NCBI RefSeq assembly: GCF_002163715.1
Contig: NZ_CP015698.1
Span: forward strand, 3,078,201-3,142,200
Source: Curvibacter sp. AEP1-3
Lineage (GTDB): Bacteria; Pseudomonadota; Gammaproteobacteria; Burkholderiales; Burkholderiaceae_C
Length of the DNA: 64,000 bases
Direction: 5' to 3'
Position 1 is the first letter of the stretch; each line of letters opens with the position of its first letter. A program made the position numbers and the translations under genes. Shown in pieces: positions 1-8,541 of the stretch. The notes under the pieces were generated by a model. It worked only from the letters and a program-made list of their open reading frames with translations. It was not told the origin of the DNA and did not search any database.

Positions 1-505
1 CAAGGAAGCCAAGGCGCTCCGGCTGGAAATGCACACCGTGCTCAAGCAGGTGGACTTTGATTACCAGCGCATGCAATACAACACGGTGGTGTCGGGTGCG
101 ATGAAGATGATCAACGCGCTGGAAGGCTTCAAGGCCATGGACAGCGCCGGTGCACAAGTGGCCCTGATCGAAGGTTTCGGTATCCTGCTGCGTTGCCTGT
201 ACCCCGCTACGCCACACCTCTCGCACGCCTTGTGGTCCGAGCTGGGCTATGCCTCCGCCCTCGGCGATCTGCTGGATGCGCCTTGGCCCCAGGTGGACGC
301 GGCGGCCCTGGTGCAAGACGAGATCGAACTGGTGCTGCAAATCAACGGCAAGCTGCGCGGTGCCGTGCGCGTGCCTGCAGGCGCTGACAAGGCCGCCATC
401 GAAGCCGCTGCGCTGGCCAGTGAGGTGTTTGTGAGCCATGCCGCAGGCGCGCCTGCCAAGAAGGTCATCGTGGTGCCGGGCCGCTTGGTCAACATCGTCG
501 TCTGA
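1..505 (+). CDS. leuS: Leucyl-tRNA synthetase, C-terminal fragment
   Basis: This is the 3' end of leuS; the 5' part lies outside the window and the reading frame is open from base 2. LeuRS charges tRNA-Leu with leucine in the cytoplasm. The visible 167 residues cover the end of the anticodon-binding domain and the C-terminal domain, with the typical [11 protein letters not shown] strand and the closing [14 protein letters not shown] motif of bacterial LeuRS. The stop lies 5 nt before lptE, the usual leuS-lptE order in proteobacteria. Identification is firm; only the N-terminus is missing. Confidence 0.96.
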   Translation, partial: KEAKALRLEMHTVLKQVDFDYQRMQYNTVVSGAMKMINALEGFKAMDSAGAQVALIEGFGILLRCLYPATPHLSHALWSELGYASALGDLLDAPWPQVDAAALVQDEIELVLQINGKLRGAVRVPAGADKAAIEAAALASEVFVSHAAGAPAKKVIVVPGRLVNIVV

Positions 506-510
506 GTACC

Positions 511-1011
511 ATGCTGACCCGCCGCCATCTTGTAGCCCTGCCTGCTGCCGCCTTGCTGGGGGGCTGCGGCTTCAAGCTGCGCGGCAAGCAGAACTTTGCG
601 TTTGAAACGATTGCGGTGACTCCCGAAAAGGGGGCCGCGGTCGCGTCCGAGCTGAGCCGCTACCTGGGCAGCATGGTGCGCCCGGTGGCGCCTGCGGCGG
701 GAGGCGCTTTGCCGGATGTGATTGTTGACATCCTGGGCGAGACCCGTGAAAAGGTGATCGTGGCGCTGAACGCCTCGGGCCAGGTGCGGGAGTACCAGCT
801 GCGCATCAAGGTGCGCTTTCGCATGCGGAGCTCCAAGGGGCGCGACCTGATCGAGCCCACAGACATCCTGCAGGAGCGGGATATCAGCTTCAACGAGTCT
901 GCCGTGCTGGCCAAAGAGGCGGAAGAGGCGCTGCTCTACCGCGACATGCAGTCCGACATCGTGCAGCAGTTGCTGCGCCGGATTGCGGCGGTCAAGACGC
1001 TGGAGCCCTGA
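511..1011 (+). CDS. lptE: LPS-assembly lipoprotein LptE
   Basis: LptE plugs the LptD barrel in the outer membrane and helps insert lipopolysaccharide at the cell surface. The 166-residue product starts with Arg-Arg, a short hydrophobic stretch and a lipobox LLGGC, with Cys19 as the lipidated residue. It is followed by GFKLRG, the hallmark of mature LptE. Length matches the family. It sits 5 nt after leuS and upstream of holA, although here a three-gene block separates it from holA. The stop is only 3 nt before the next regulator gene, so the two are probably co-transcribed. Confidence 0.95.
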   Translation: MLTRRHLVALPAAALLGGCGFKLRGKQNFAFETIAVTPEKGAAVASELSRYLGSMVRPVAPAAGGALPDVIVDILGETREKVIVALNASGQVREYQLRIKVRFRMRSSKGRDLIEPTDILQERDISFNESAVLAKEAEEALLYRDMQSDIVQQLLRRIAAVKTLEP

Positions 1012-1014
1012 GCC

Positions 1015-1494
1015 ATGGCCTTGGATCGGGTGGACCAGACCTTGCTGGAGCTGCTGCAGCGCGACGGGCGCATGAGCGCGCAGGCCTTGTCGGAAGTGGT
1101 CAATCTCTCGGCCCGAGCCACCCTGAACCGCATTCACAAGCTGGAGGACGATGGGCATATCGAAGGCTACCGTGCCTTGTTGGCGCGCCAGTCCATCGGC
1201 GAGCATGTGTCGGTGTTTGCAGAGATCGCGCTCAAGGACCAGCGTCAGGCGACGGTACAGCGCTTCGAGCAGGCCATGGTGGCCTGTCCGGAAGTCATTG
1301 CCTGTTACTTGGTGAGTGGTCGCTACGACTACCTGGTGCGCCTGGCCTGCCGCGATCTGGCGCACTACCGGGACCTGACCAACACCTGGATTGACGACGT
1401 GGGGCTGGGAATCGACAAGGTGGTTACCAGCACCGAGTTGCAAACCGTCAAGGAGTTCGCCGGTTTTCCATTGATGGTCCGTACCACCCGATAA
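1015..1494 (+). CDS. Lrp/AsnC-family transcriptional regulator
   Basis: A 159-residue regulator of the leucine-responsive family. The N-terminal 60 residues form the winged helix-turn-helix (LDRVDQTLLELLQRDGRMS, then LSARATLNRIHKLEDDG). Residues from about 65 to 150 form the ligand-sensing RAM domain. It follows lptE by 3 nt and precedes ocd and arginase by 192 nt that hold two palindromes. By analogy with BkdR- and ArgR-like Lrp proteins, I infer that it controls the ocd-arginase pair in response to ornithine, arginine or proline. The ligand is not readable from the sequence. Confidence 0.9.
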   Translation: MALDRVDQTLLELLQRDGRMSAQALSEVVNLSARATLNRIHKLEDDGHIEGYRALLARQSIGEHVSVFAEIALKDQRQATVQRFEQAMVACPEVIACYLVSGRYDYLVRLACRDLAHYRDLTNTWIDDVGLGIDKVVTSTELQTVKEFAGFPLMVRTTR

Positions 1495-1517
1495 CCGTTT
1501 GCACGTAGGTAAACGGG

Positions 1518-1538
1518 TTGCTTCCGATTCGGAAGTAA
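1518..1538. promoter_or_regulatory. Palindromic operator, candidate Lrp site 1
   Basis: The core CTTCCGA-T-TCGGAAG at 1521-1535 is a perfect 7+1+7 palindrome. The flanking TT and AA pairs extend the symmetry outward across one mismatch. It lies 24 nt after the regulator stop and about 150 nt before ocd. Its size suits an Lrp dimer site; the assignment is inferred. Confidence 0.5.
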
Positions 1539-1640
1539 TTCTGCGGGTGTGCAGCGCTTTGCGCGCTTTGCTGTGTGGAGTTCGTCGTTTCATGCCTCTG
1601 TGCCTCTCCTAGACTAGAAGCACCAGCCGGCTGTGCAGTA

Positions 1641-1657
1641 GATGCGGATTCCGCATC
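1641..1657. promoter_or_regulatory. Palindromic operator, candidate Lrp site 2
   Basis: GATGCGGA-T-TCCGCATC is a perfect 17-bp palindrome ending 29 nt before the ocd start codon. It shares a CGGATTCCG-like centre with the palindrome at 1521-1535, so both may bind the same regulator. It would cover the region around the ocd ribosome loading site or transcript start. Confidence 0.5.
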
Positions 1658-1686
1658 CTGTGGCGCTCGGCCTCGAGGAGAACCCC

Positions 1687-2739
1687 ATGACCCGCTATAT
1701 CGACGTTCACGACATGCAAGCCCTGGTGCACCTGCACGGACTGGCTCCCATGATGTCGGAGATGGCCCAGACCATCCGTGAAGACTTTTTGCGCTGGGAC
1801 GATTTTGACAAATCCCCCCGCACCGCCAACCACAGCACAAACGGCGTGATTGAGCTGATGCCGGTCTCTGACAACGCGCTCTACGCGTTCAAGTACGTGA
1901 ACGGCCACCCCAAGAACCCTTTGCAAGGACTGTCTACCGTGATGGCCTTTGGCGTGCTGGCAGATGTGGCTACCGGTTACCCCGAACTGCTGAGCGAGCT
2001 CACCATCACCACCGCGCTGCGCACCGCCGCTACTTCCGCCATGGCGGCTAAGGTCTTGGCCCGTCCGGACAGCCAAACCATGGCCCTGATCGGCAATGGG
2101 TCGCAGAGCGAGTTCCAGGCTATTGCCTTTATGACGCAGCTGGGCATTACGACGTTGCGCGTGTTTGATGTGGATGCCAAAGCCACCGACAAACTGGTCG
2201 CCAATCTGCGCCCTTACATCGATGCGGGCAAGCTGCACATCGTGCGTTGCGCTTCCACCCGGGAGGCCGTGCGCGGCGCCGACATCGTCACCACCGTCAC
2301 GGCGGACAAGACCAATGCAACCATCCTGAGCGCCGACATGATCGAACCGGGCATGCACCTCAACGCCGTGGGTGGAGATTGTCCCGGCAAGACCGAATTG
2401 GAAGCAGCCATCCTGAACCGCGCCAAAGTGTTTGTGGAGTTTGAACCCCAGACCCGTGTGGAAGGCGAGCTGCAGCAGATGCCTGCTGAGTTTGAGACCC
2501 ATCCCCTCTGGAAGGTGCTGGCCGGCACAGCGGTAGGGCGCGACAACGCCGCGCAAGTGACCTTGTTCGACTCGGTGGGTTTTGCGCTGGAAGACCTGTC
2601 GGCCCTACGCTATGTGCATGCCTTGTCCCAGAAGCTGGGCGTGGGCAGCACGGTGCAGCTGGTGCCGGAGATGGCGGACCCCAAGGACCTGTTTGCCTGC
2701 GCCACGGCGGCCCGTCCTGTTTTGCGCAAAGCAGCATGA
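1687..2739 (+). CDS. ocd: Ornithine cyclodeaminase
   Basis: Converts L-ornithine to L-proline and ammonia using bound NAD. The ATG at 1687 is preceded by a GAGGAG ribosome site; an in-frame ATG at 1642 lies inside a palindrome and is less likely. The product has 350 residues, the length I recall for Pseudomonas putida OCD. Visible features are Lys69 in FKYVNGHP, the nucleotide-binding GNGSQ at 136-140, and NAVGGDCPGKTE with the catalytic Asp231. The last bases overlap the arginase start (ATGA), so the two enzymes should be translated together and act in sequence on arginine. Confidence 0.95.
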   Translation: MTRYIDVHDMQALVHLHGLAPMMSEMAQTIREDFLRWDDFDKSPRTANHSTNGVIELMPVSDNALYAFKYVNGHPKNPLQGLSTVMAFGVLADVATGYPELLSELTITTALRTAATSAMAAKVLARPDSQTMALIGNGSQSEFQAIAFMTQLGITTLRVFDVDAKATDKLVANLRPYIDAGKLHIVRCASTREAVRGADIVTTVTADKTNATILSADMIEPGMHLNAVGGDCPGKTELEAAILNRAKVFVEFEPQTRVEGELQQMPAEFETHPLWKVLAGTAVGRDNAAQVTLFDSVGFALEDLSALRYVHALSQKLGVGSTVQLVPEMADPKDLFACATAARPVLRKAA

Positions 2740-3644
2740 ACGATCAAGTCCTGCACATCATCGGCGCGGCCGTCGGTGAAGGGGCCAGTGATGGCGGTTG
2801 CAAATGGGGCGCTGCTGCGCTCAAAGACCACGGTATGGCGAGGGCGCTCGCGGCCACCGGGCGTACGGTGACCTGGGGCGACACCATCAGCGCGCAGCCT
2901 ATGCTGGCCACCAGCCGGTTGCATGCGATTGAGGTATTTTCGGACCACCTGTCCATGGCCGTGCAGCAAGTTCTGCGACATGGCCAGCAGCCGCTGGTCG
3001 TGGGTGGCGACCACTCCTGCGCCGTCGGCACCTGGAGTGCGGTGGCAGACCATTTGCGCCCGAAAGGCGCTTTGGGGCTGATCTGGATCGATGCCCACTT
3101 GGATGCTCACACGCCGGATACCTCAGACACCCAGGCCCCGCATGGCATGCCCTTGGCAGCACTGTTGGGTCATGGCGCGCCGGGCATGACCGGGCTTTTC
3201 GGTTGGAGTGGAAAACTGCGTCCGGAGCATGTGGCCATCATCGGTGCCCGCAGTTATGAGCCCGCCGAGCAGGCACTGCTGGCGCGCTTGGGCGTGCGGG
3301 TGATGTACATGCCGGAAGTACTGGAGCGCGGATTCGCCGCTTGCTTTGCCGAGGCGCAGGCCATTGCGCAAAGCGGCACCGCGGGCTGGGGCATCAGTTT
3401 TGATCTCGATGGCCTGGACCCGCGGGACGCCCCGGGCACCGGCACACCGGTGGAGCAGGGCATTCGCTTGGCGGATGCTTTGGCTGTGCTCGCGGGTTGC
3501 CAGCAGCAAGCCGGCTTTGTGGCCATGGAACTCACGGAGTACAACCCTTTGCGCGACTTTGGTGGCCGCACCGCCCAGGCTGCTACCGATCTGGTGTGCG
3601 CCGTCTTGGCGCCCGAGCGCGCGACTATGGAACTGGCAGCTTGA
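2736..3644 (+). CDS. rocF: Arginase
   Basis: Hydrolyses arginine to ornithine and urea with a dinuclear manganese centre. The 302-residue protein carries the three arginase signatures: GGDHS (90-94, His93), DAHLDAH (119-125) and SFDLDGLDP (221-229, Asp223 and Asp225), which together supply the metal ligands. It overlaps ocd by 4 nt, so the pair makes a short arginine to ornithine to proline route. The gene lies between lptE and holA, genes that are usually adjacent. Agmatinase is possible in this superfamily, but the coupling to ocd favours arginase. Confidence 0.92.
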   Translation: MNDQVLHIIGAAVGEGASDGGCKWGAAALKDHGMARALAATGRTVTWGDTISAQPMLATSRLHAIEVFSDHLSMAVQQVLRHGQQPLVVGGDHSCAVGTWSAVADHLRPKGALGLIWIDAHLDAHTPDTSDTQAPHGMPLAALLGHGAPGMTGLFGWSGKLRPEHVAIIGARSYEPAEQALLARLGVRVMYMPEVLERGFAACFAEAQAIAQSGTAGWGISFDLDGLDPRDAPGTGTPVEQGIRLADALAVLAGCQQQAGFVAMELTEYNPLRDFGGRTAQAATDLVCAVLAPERATMELAA

Positions 3645-3683
3645 ACTGCCGGTGAAGCGTGGGGGCCTTAAACTCAAGCCCCT

Positions 3684-4781
3684 ATGCAACTCGCCGCGAA
3701 TCAACTCAGCAACCACCTGCAGCGCGGGTTTAAGAGCCTGTACACGGTGCATGGCGATGAGCCTTTGCTGCAGCAGGAAGCGCTGGACGCCATTCGTGCC
3801 CACGCTCGCACGTTGGGCTATACCGAGCGGACCTCGCACACGGTCGCCGGGGCCCACTTCGACTGGAGCGAGGTGCTGGCCGCGGGTGGCTCCCTGAGTT
3901 TGTTTGCAGATAAACAGATTGTCGAAATCCGCATTCCCAGTGGCAAACCCGGCAAGGATGGCAGCGTCGCTTTGCAGCAGCTGGCCGAGGGTTCGCAGGG
4001 CAATGATTCCACCTTGATCATCGTGCTCCTGCCCCGGCTGGACAAGATGACAAAATCCGGCGCCTGGTTTTCTGCGCTGGAGAGCTATGGCATCACCATC
4101 CAGGTGGATCCGGTGGAGCGCAACGCCTTGCCGCAATGGATTGCCCAGCGTCTGGGTGCGCAGGGCCAACGGGTGGCGGCCGGAGAAGAGGGGCAGCGCA
4201 CTTTACAGTTTTTTGCGGATCGGGTGGAAGGCAACCTGTTGGCCGCGCACCAGGAAATCCAGAAACTGGGTTTGCTGTTTCCCGCCGATGCCCATGACGG
4301 CGTGCTGAGCCTGGAGCAGGTGGAAAGTGCCGTGCTCAATGTGGCGCGTTACGACGTGTTCAAGTTGTCAGAAGCGGTGCTCGCCGGCCAGGCCGGGCGG
4401 ATGCAACGCATGCTTGATGGTTTGCAGGCCGAGGGAGAAGCCGAAGTGCTGGTGCACTACACCCTGGCAGAAGACATCCGCGCGCTCAAGCGCGTGAAAG
4501 ACGCCATGGGCCAAGGCCGCCCCCTGCCGATGGCGTTGCGCGAAAACCGTATCTGGGGCGCCAAAGAGCGACTGTTTGAACGGGTGTTGCCCAAGTTGTC
4601 CGAGCGCACCTTGGCGGAGCTGTTGCAGTCCGCCCATGTGGTGGACGGCATTGTCAAAGGCCTGAAGCAGCCGGACTGGCCCAGCTCCGGCTGGCAGGCG
4701 CTGCACCGGCTTGCCTTGCAGGTATGTGCACTATGCGCCGGGCAAACCAAGGCAGCATCCGCAGGCGGTCCACGCCGCTAA
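3684..4781 (+). CDS. holA: DNA polymerase III, delta subunit
   Basis: HolA opens the beta sliding clamp as part of the clamp loader during replication. The 365-residue product has the family length and architecture: an N-terminal AAA-like fold beginning YTVHGDEPLLQQEALDAIR, a middle domain, and a C-terminal helical domain ending near GLKQPDWPSSGWQALHRLAL. The family lacks a working Walker motif, which fits. The ATG at 3684 follows arginase by 39 nt without a strong ribosome site. It is the usual partner of leuS-lptE. Confidence 0.93.
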   Translation: MQLAANQLSNHLQRGFKSLYTVHGDEPLLQQEALDAIRAHARTLGYTERTSHTVAGAHFDWSEVLAAGGSLSLFADKQIVEIRIPSGKPGKDGSVALQQLAEGSQGNDSTLIIVLLPRLDKMTKSGAWFSALESYGITIQVDPVERNALPQWIAQRLGAQGQRVAAGEEGQRTLQFFADRVEGNLLAAHQEIQKLGLLFPADAHDGVLSLEQVESAVLNVARYDVFKLSEAVLAGQAGRMQRMLDGLQAEGEAEVLVHYTLAEDIRALKRVKDAMGQGRPLPMALRENRIWGAKERLFERVLPKLSERTLAELLQSAHVVDGIVKGLKQPDWPSSGWQALHRLALQVCALCAGQTKAASAGGPRR

Positions 4782-4801
4782 GGGACCGATCGGAGACGCA
4801 T

Positions 4802-5362
4802 GTGACTGATGCCACCCCTGCCCAGCGGCACGTGCAGCGCCACAACCAGATCTCCATTCGCCTGCATTACCGGCTTGATGCCGATTGGCACCGCTTGGAG
4901 GCCCAGCAGTGGAATGAGCGTGGATTCTGTTTTTTCCATACCCATGCGTTGCAGGCCGGCCCGGTCGCCTTCAAACGCAGCCTGCAGCACTTCGAGGGCG
5001 AGATCGTCTGGACGCGCACTTGTCAGGACAAAGCGCAAGTGACAGAGATGCTCCTCAACGAGGCCATCCATCGCCAGGCAGACCGCTTGTCTACCCAGCC
5101 CGACATGCAGCAACGCTTGCTGCGGCTGATGCGCGTGCAGGGCATGGTGGACGCAAAGCAGCGGGTGTTGGCCTCGCTCGGGGGAATGCCGGAAGACTCC
5201 AAGTGGCAGCAACAAATTCAGCAGCGCATGCAAGAAGCGCTGTTTCAATCCGGAGTGCGTGTGGCCTCCCCCGTGTGGACCTCAGTGGTGACCGATGCAC
5301 TGGCCTTAGGCGGTGTGGTGCAGGATCTGGAGCGATGGTCTGGCACCTTGGGTGGCAGTTGA
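4802..5362 (+). CDS. Conserved protein of unknown function (possibly PilZ-like)
   Basis: I do not recognise this 186-residue soluble protein with confidence. The GTG start at 4802, with GGAG 10 nt upstream and 20 nt after holA, is preferred over an upstream in-frame ATG inside holA. Residues 15 to 80 (from RHNQISIRLHYRLDADW to GEIVWTRT) look like a beta-rich fold resembling a degenerate PilZ domain, including a terminal IVWTR strand, but the RxxxR cyclic-di-GMP motif is not evident. The second half is helical and glutamine-rich. It probably shares a transcript with holA. Confidence 0.6.
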   Translation: MTDATPAQRHVQRHNQISIRLHYRLDADWHRLEAQQWNERGFCFFHTHALQAGPVAFKRSLQHFEGEIVWTRTCQDKAQVTEMLLNEAIHRQADRLSTQPDMQQRLLRLMRVQGMVDAKQRVLASLGGMPEDSKWQQQIQQRMQEALFQSGVRVASPVWTSVVTDALALGGVVQDLERWSGTLGGS

Positions 5363-5369
5363 GTTGCTT

Positions 5370-5891
5370 TCAACCAGCGTCATCGTTCAATGACGGCGCC
5401 GCGTGCGTTCTATCGCTGATGGCGGCCGATGAAGGAAAGTGGACGGTTCGCTCAATCCACAGTTTGAACCGGATGGATTCACTCGACTGAGCCTTGGATA
5501 GCCATTGGAGCAAGGCATCGGCACGAATATGCATGCTCTTTCCATCGGGGCCTGAACTGGTGCGTTCCGGCTCAATGCGTCCCACGGTGGCGTCTTTGGG
5601 TAGGTGTGGCAATACTCGGCGAATGTCTTTGACCTTGAGCCACCGGTGTCCGTCTTCGTCCTCTTCGATGGAGATCGGGATGCTTTTGTACGCGTAGTGC
5701 CGCCCTTGAACACTCGCATAGGCATGCGCCCGCATGGCCCCGTAGCCCCCGGTAAACCCGTCGATCAACACACGCGAGAGGAGCGCGCCCGACAAGGGAG
5801 CGGCAAGCACAATGCCAAGAAGCCCGGCCAGGTACCCACCCACGACAAGGCTACCTATCGCGAGGGCTATGCAGAGGGCCGCTGATTTCAT
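5370..5891 (-). CDS. Membrane-anchored protein of unknown function
   Basis: A 173-residue protein, unrecognised. Residues 1 to 45 contain one or two hydrophobic segments rich in Gly and Leu, suggesting a membrane anchor or a short hairpin. The rest is charged and soluble, with an acidic ISIEEDEDGH loop and a WLKVKDIRRVLPHLPKD segment. It is convergent with the preceding gene (7 nt between stops) and divergent from proA (81 nt between starts). Base composition matches its neighbours, so it looks like a lineage-specific gene rather than a recent import. Confidence 0.6.
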   Translation of the reverse strand: MKSAALCIALAIGSLVVGGYLAGLLGIVLAAPLSGALLSRVLIDGFTGGYGAMRAHAYASVQGRHYAYKSIPISIEEDEDGHRWLKVKDIRRVLPHLPKDATVGRIEPERTSSGPDGKSMHIRADALLQWLSKAQSSESIRFKLWIERTVHFPSSAAISDRTHAAPSLNDDAG

Positions 5892-5972
5892 CGTGTTTGC
5901 ATGGAGCGTTGATGAATTCTAGAGAAAGCGATTGGAAATGCCCCGCGCCCGGACATCTGCGAAAATCATGGC

Positions 5973-7253
5973 ATGAACGCGACCAACACCACCGAATACA
6001 CCCTGGCCCTCGGTTCTCAAGCAAAAGTGGCATCCGCGCTGATGGCACGTGCGCCGGCAGCTATGAAAAACAGAGCGCTTCGACGCTTGGCCGAGCTGCT
6101 GCGCGAGAACACCCAAGCTCTGCAGGTGGACAACGCCAAGGATATTGAGCGGGCCGTGGCAAATGGCCTTTCCGCTCCGATGGTGGATCGCCTCAAGCTC
6201 ACGCCCAAAGTACTGGAAACCTGCGCCGAAGGCTGCGAGCAACTGGCCGCCATGGCCGATGTGATCGGCGAAATCATCGGCATGAAGCAGCAGCCCAGCG
6301 GCATTCGTGTGGGCCAGATGCGCGTGCCGATCGGCGTGTTCGGCATGATTTTCGAGAGCCGCCCGAATGTGACTATTGAGGCTGCCAGCCTGTCCATCAA
6401 GAGTGGCAATGCCTGCATCTTGCGGGGTGGCTCGGAAGCCATTGACTCCAACAAGGCGCTGGCCAAGTTGGTGCAGCAGGCGCTGCTTGAGAGCGGTTTG
6501 CCCCCTGACGCCGTGCAGCTGGTGCAAACCACCGACCGCGAGGTGGTGGGGCAGTTGATTGCCATGCCGCAGTTTGTGGATGTGATCATCCCCCGCGGTG
6601 GCAAGGGCCTGATCGAACGCATCAGCCGCGATGCCAAGGTGCCAGTCATCAAGCACCTGGACGGCAACTGCCACACCTATGTGGACGACCCTTGCGATAT
6701 CGCCATGGCCGTCAAGGTGGCGGACAACGCCAAGACAAACAAATACAGCCCCTGCAATGCGACGGAGGGTCTGCTGGTGGCACGGGGTGTGGCCGCTGAG
6801 TTCCTGCCCTTGATCGGCAAGGTCTACGCGGACAAGGGTGTGGAGATGCGCTGCGACGCGGAAGGACGCGCCATCCTTGCCGCAGTGGCAGGCGCCAAGG
6901 TGAATGATGCAACCGAGCAGGACTGGTACGAGGAGTACCTCGCCCCCATCGTCAGCGTGAAAGTGGTGGCCGGTGTGGATGAAGCCATTGCACATATCAA
7001 TCGCTATGGCAGCCACCATACCGACGCCATCCTCACGACCAACCACGTACACGCCCAGCGCTTCTTGCGCGAGGTGGATTCCGCCAGCGTCATGGTGAAT
7101 GCCAGCACCCGTTTTGCCGATGGCTTTGAATACGGGCTGGGCGCGGAGATCGGCATCAGCACCGACAAATTCCATGCACGTGGTCCGGTGGGCATTGAGG
7201 GGCTCACGTCTCTGAAGTACGTGGTTCTGGGTGAGGGTGAAGTGCGGAAGTGA
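5973..7253 (+). CDS. proA: Gamma-glutamyl phosphate reductase
   Basis: Second step of proline synthesis from glutamate: NADPH-dependent reduction of gamma-glutamyl phosphate to glutamate semialdehyde. The 426-residue protein belongs to the aldehyde dehydrogenase superfamily. It has IPIG- and [12 protein letters not shown] motifs ([20 protein letters not shown]), the HLDGNCHTY segment and the catalytic Cys261 in [12 protein letters not shown]. The start at 5973 gives the family N-terminus. proC lies 44 kb away in this window; proB is not seen. With ocd, the cell has two routes to proline. Confidence 0.96.
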   Translation: MNATNTTEYTLALGSQAKVASALMARAPAAMKNRALRRLAELLRENTQALQVDNAKDIERAVANGLSAPMVDRLKLTPKVLETCAEGCEQLAAMADVIGEIIGMKQQPSGIRVGQMRVPIGVFGMIFESRPNVTIEAASLSIKSGNACILRGGSEAIDSNKALAKLVQQALLESGLPPDAVQLVQTTDREVVGQLIAMPQFVDVIIPRGGKGLIERISRDAKVPVIKHLDGNCHTYVDDPCDIAMAVKVADNAKTNKYSPCNATEGLLVARGVAAEFLPLIGKVYADKGVEMRCDAEGRAILAAVAGAKVNDATEQDWYEEYLAPIVSVKVVAGVDEAIAHINRYGSHHTDAILTTNHVHAQRFLREVDSASVMVNASTRFADGFEYGLGAEIGISTDKFHARGPVGIEGLTSLKYVVLGEGEVRK

Positions 7254-7409
7254 AGTGGGAGCAAGCCTTCTACTTCCTCTACTGACAAACCCTAAACGTG
7301 GATTTTTTCCTTGTTTTAACGATTTTCCGGGTGTAACTTAGGCGACGAGCAAGACGCTTTAATAAAACATGCGCCTGACGAGCGCTGTTGGAACCGGAAA
7401 GTTAAAAAC

Positions 7410-8447
7410 GTGAGCATCTCGCTTCTCTCCAAACTGGAGAAAATTACCGCTACCCGTGACTTCGTCGCTATCGAACACAGTTTGCTGCGGGCCATAGGCT
7501 CCACCGTTCATGTCGAGGATCTGTCCTTGTGGACGCTGGATGCGAACCATGAGGTCACCAAAGCGCTTCACTACTACCGTCAGATTGAAGTCCTCGCGGG
7601 CAGTATGGGACGGGACACAGAGCAGGTGGATACCGTTTACGCCAACATTGAGGTCCCTGCCGACGTGCGCAGCTTGGCACAGACGGTAGTACTCAGCCTC
7701 AAGCCTGCTGCCCGAAAAACGGAGACCGGCGGTCTGCAGATGTTCCCCCTCATCGGCTCACACGGCCTGAGTGGCTTGATCAGCATGCGCCTGAGTCAGC
7801 CGATGGGTGAGCATGACCAGGAGCTGATCAACGGCATATTGCGGGTTTATTCCAACTACCACGCCCTTTTGGACGAAAGCCAGCGGGACCGGTTGACCGG
7901 TCTCTACAACCGCCATGCCATGGACCTGAATATCGACCGGATGTGGTCGGTGCTGGGCCGGGAGTCCACGCAATCGGATGCCCGGCGCAACAGCGTGGTG
8001 CAGATGTATGCCTTGGCGGTGATTGATATTGATCACTTCAAAAAGGTCAACGACCAGTACGGACACATCCTTGGGGATGAGATTCTGCTATTGGTGTCCC
8101 GACTGATTTCCAGCTGCTTTCGCAAAAGCGATCCGGTCTACCGGTATGGCGGCGAAGAGTTCCTGGTGGTGGCCGGTGCGGAGTCGCCGCAGGCCATGCA
8201 CACCCTGTTTGAGCGGGTGCGCAGCAAGGTGGAGGGACATTACTTCCCGCAAGTTGAAAGCGTGACGGTGAGCGTGGGCTACGCCATCATCGATCCCGCC
8301 TTGTCTCCCTCGGAAAACATCGGCCGGGCTGACCGGGCTTTGTACTGCGCCAAAGAAATGGGGCGCAATCAGGTGCAATCGTTCAGCGATTTGTTACAAC
8401 GGGGACTGATCAAAGACATGCGCTACGGATCCACTGAGCTATTTTAG
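7410..8447 (+). CDS. Diguanylate cyclase with N-terminal sensor domain
   Basis: Makes cyclic di-GMP from two GTP. The GTG at 7410 follows a GGAAAG ribosome site. Residues 1 to 160 look like a GAF-type sensor without membrane segments, so the enzyme should be cytosolic. From about residue 165 (LTGLYNRHAMD) the GGDEF domain follows, with IDIDHFKKVNDQYGH and the active-site GGEEF at 247-251. An inhibitory RxxD I-site (RKSD, 238-241) ends five residues before GGEEF, so product inhibition is likely. It stands alone between proA and gshA, with no EAL partner nearby. The signal sensed is unknown. Confidence 0.92.
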   Translation: MSISLLSKLEKITATRDFVAIEHSLLRAIGSTVHVEDLSLWTLDANHEVTKALHYYRQIEVLAGSMGRDTEQVDTVYANIEVPADVRSLAQTVVLSLKPAARKTETGGLQMFPLIGSHGLSGLISMRLSQPMGEHDQELINGILRVYSNYHALLDESQRDRLTGLYNRHAMDLNIDRMWSVLGRESTQSDARRNSVVQMYALAVIDIDHFKKVNDQYGHILGDEILLLVSRLISSCFRKSDPVYRYGGEEFLVVAGAESPQAMHTLFERVRSKVEGHYFPQVESVTVSVGYAIIDPALSPSENIGRADRALYCAKEMGRNQVQSFSDLLQRGLIKDMRYGSTELF

Positions 8448-8541
8448 GGGTGCCGGGCGCTTGCAAAAACCTTGGGCAACCCCAAGTAACAAGGCGCTTC
8501 TAGAATGAAGCCCGACCTCCCACAAAGAAAGCCCACAGCGC

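Noticed and set aside
247..1593. A 448-residue minus-strand frame across leuS, lptE and the regulator
   Set aside because: It is opposite three recognisable genes and has no domain-like sequence.
6058..6090. A copy of the dispersed repeat near the start of proA (GCTATGAAAAACAGAGCGC)
   Set aside because: The similarity is short and the encoded residues fit ProA homologues without an insertion.
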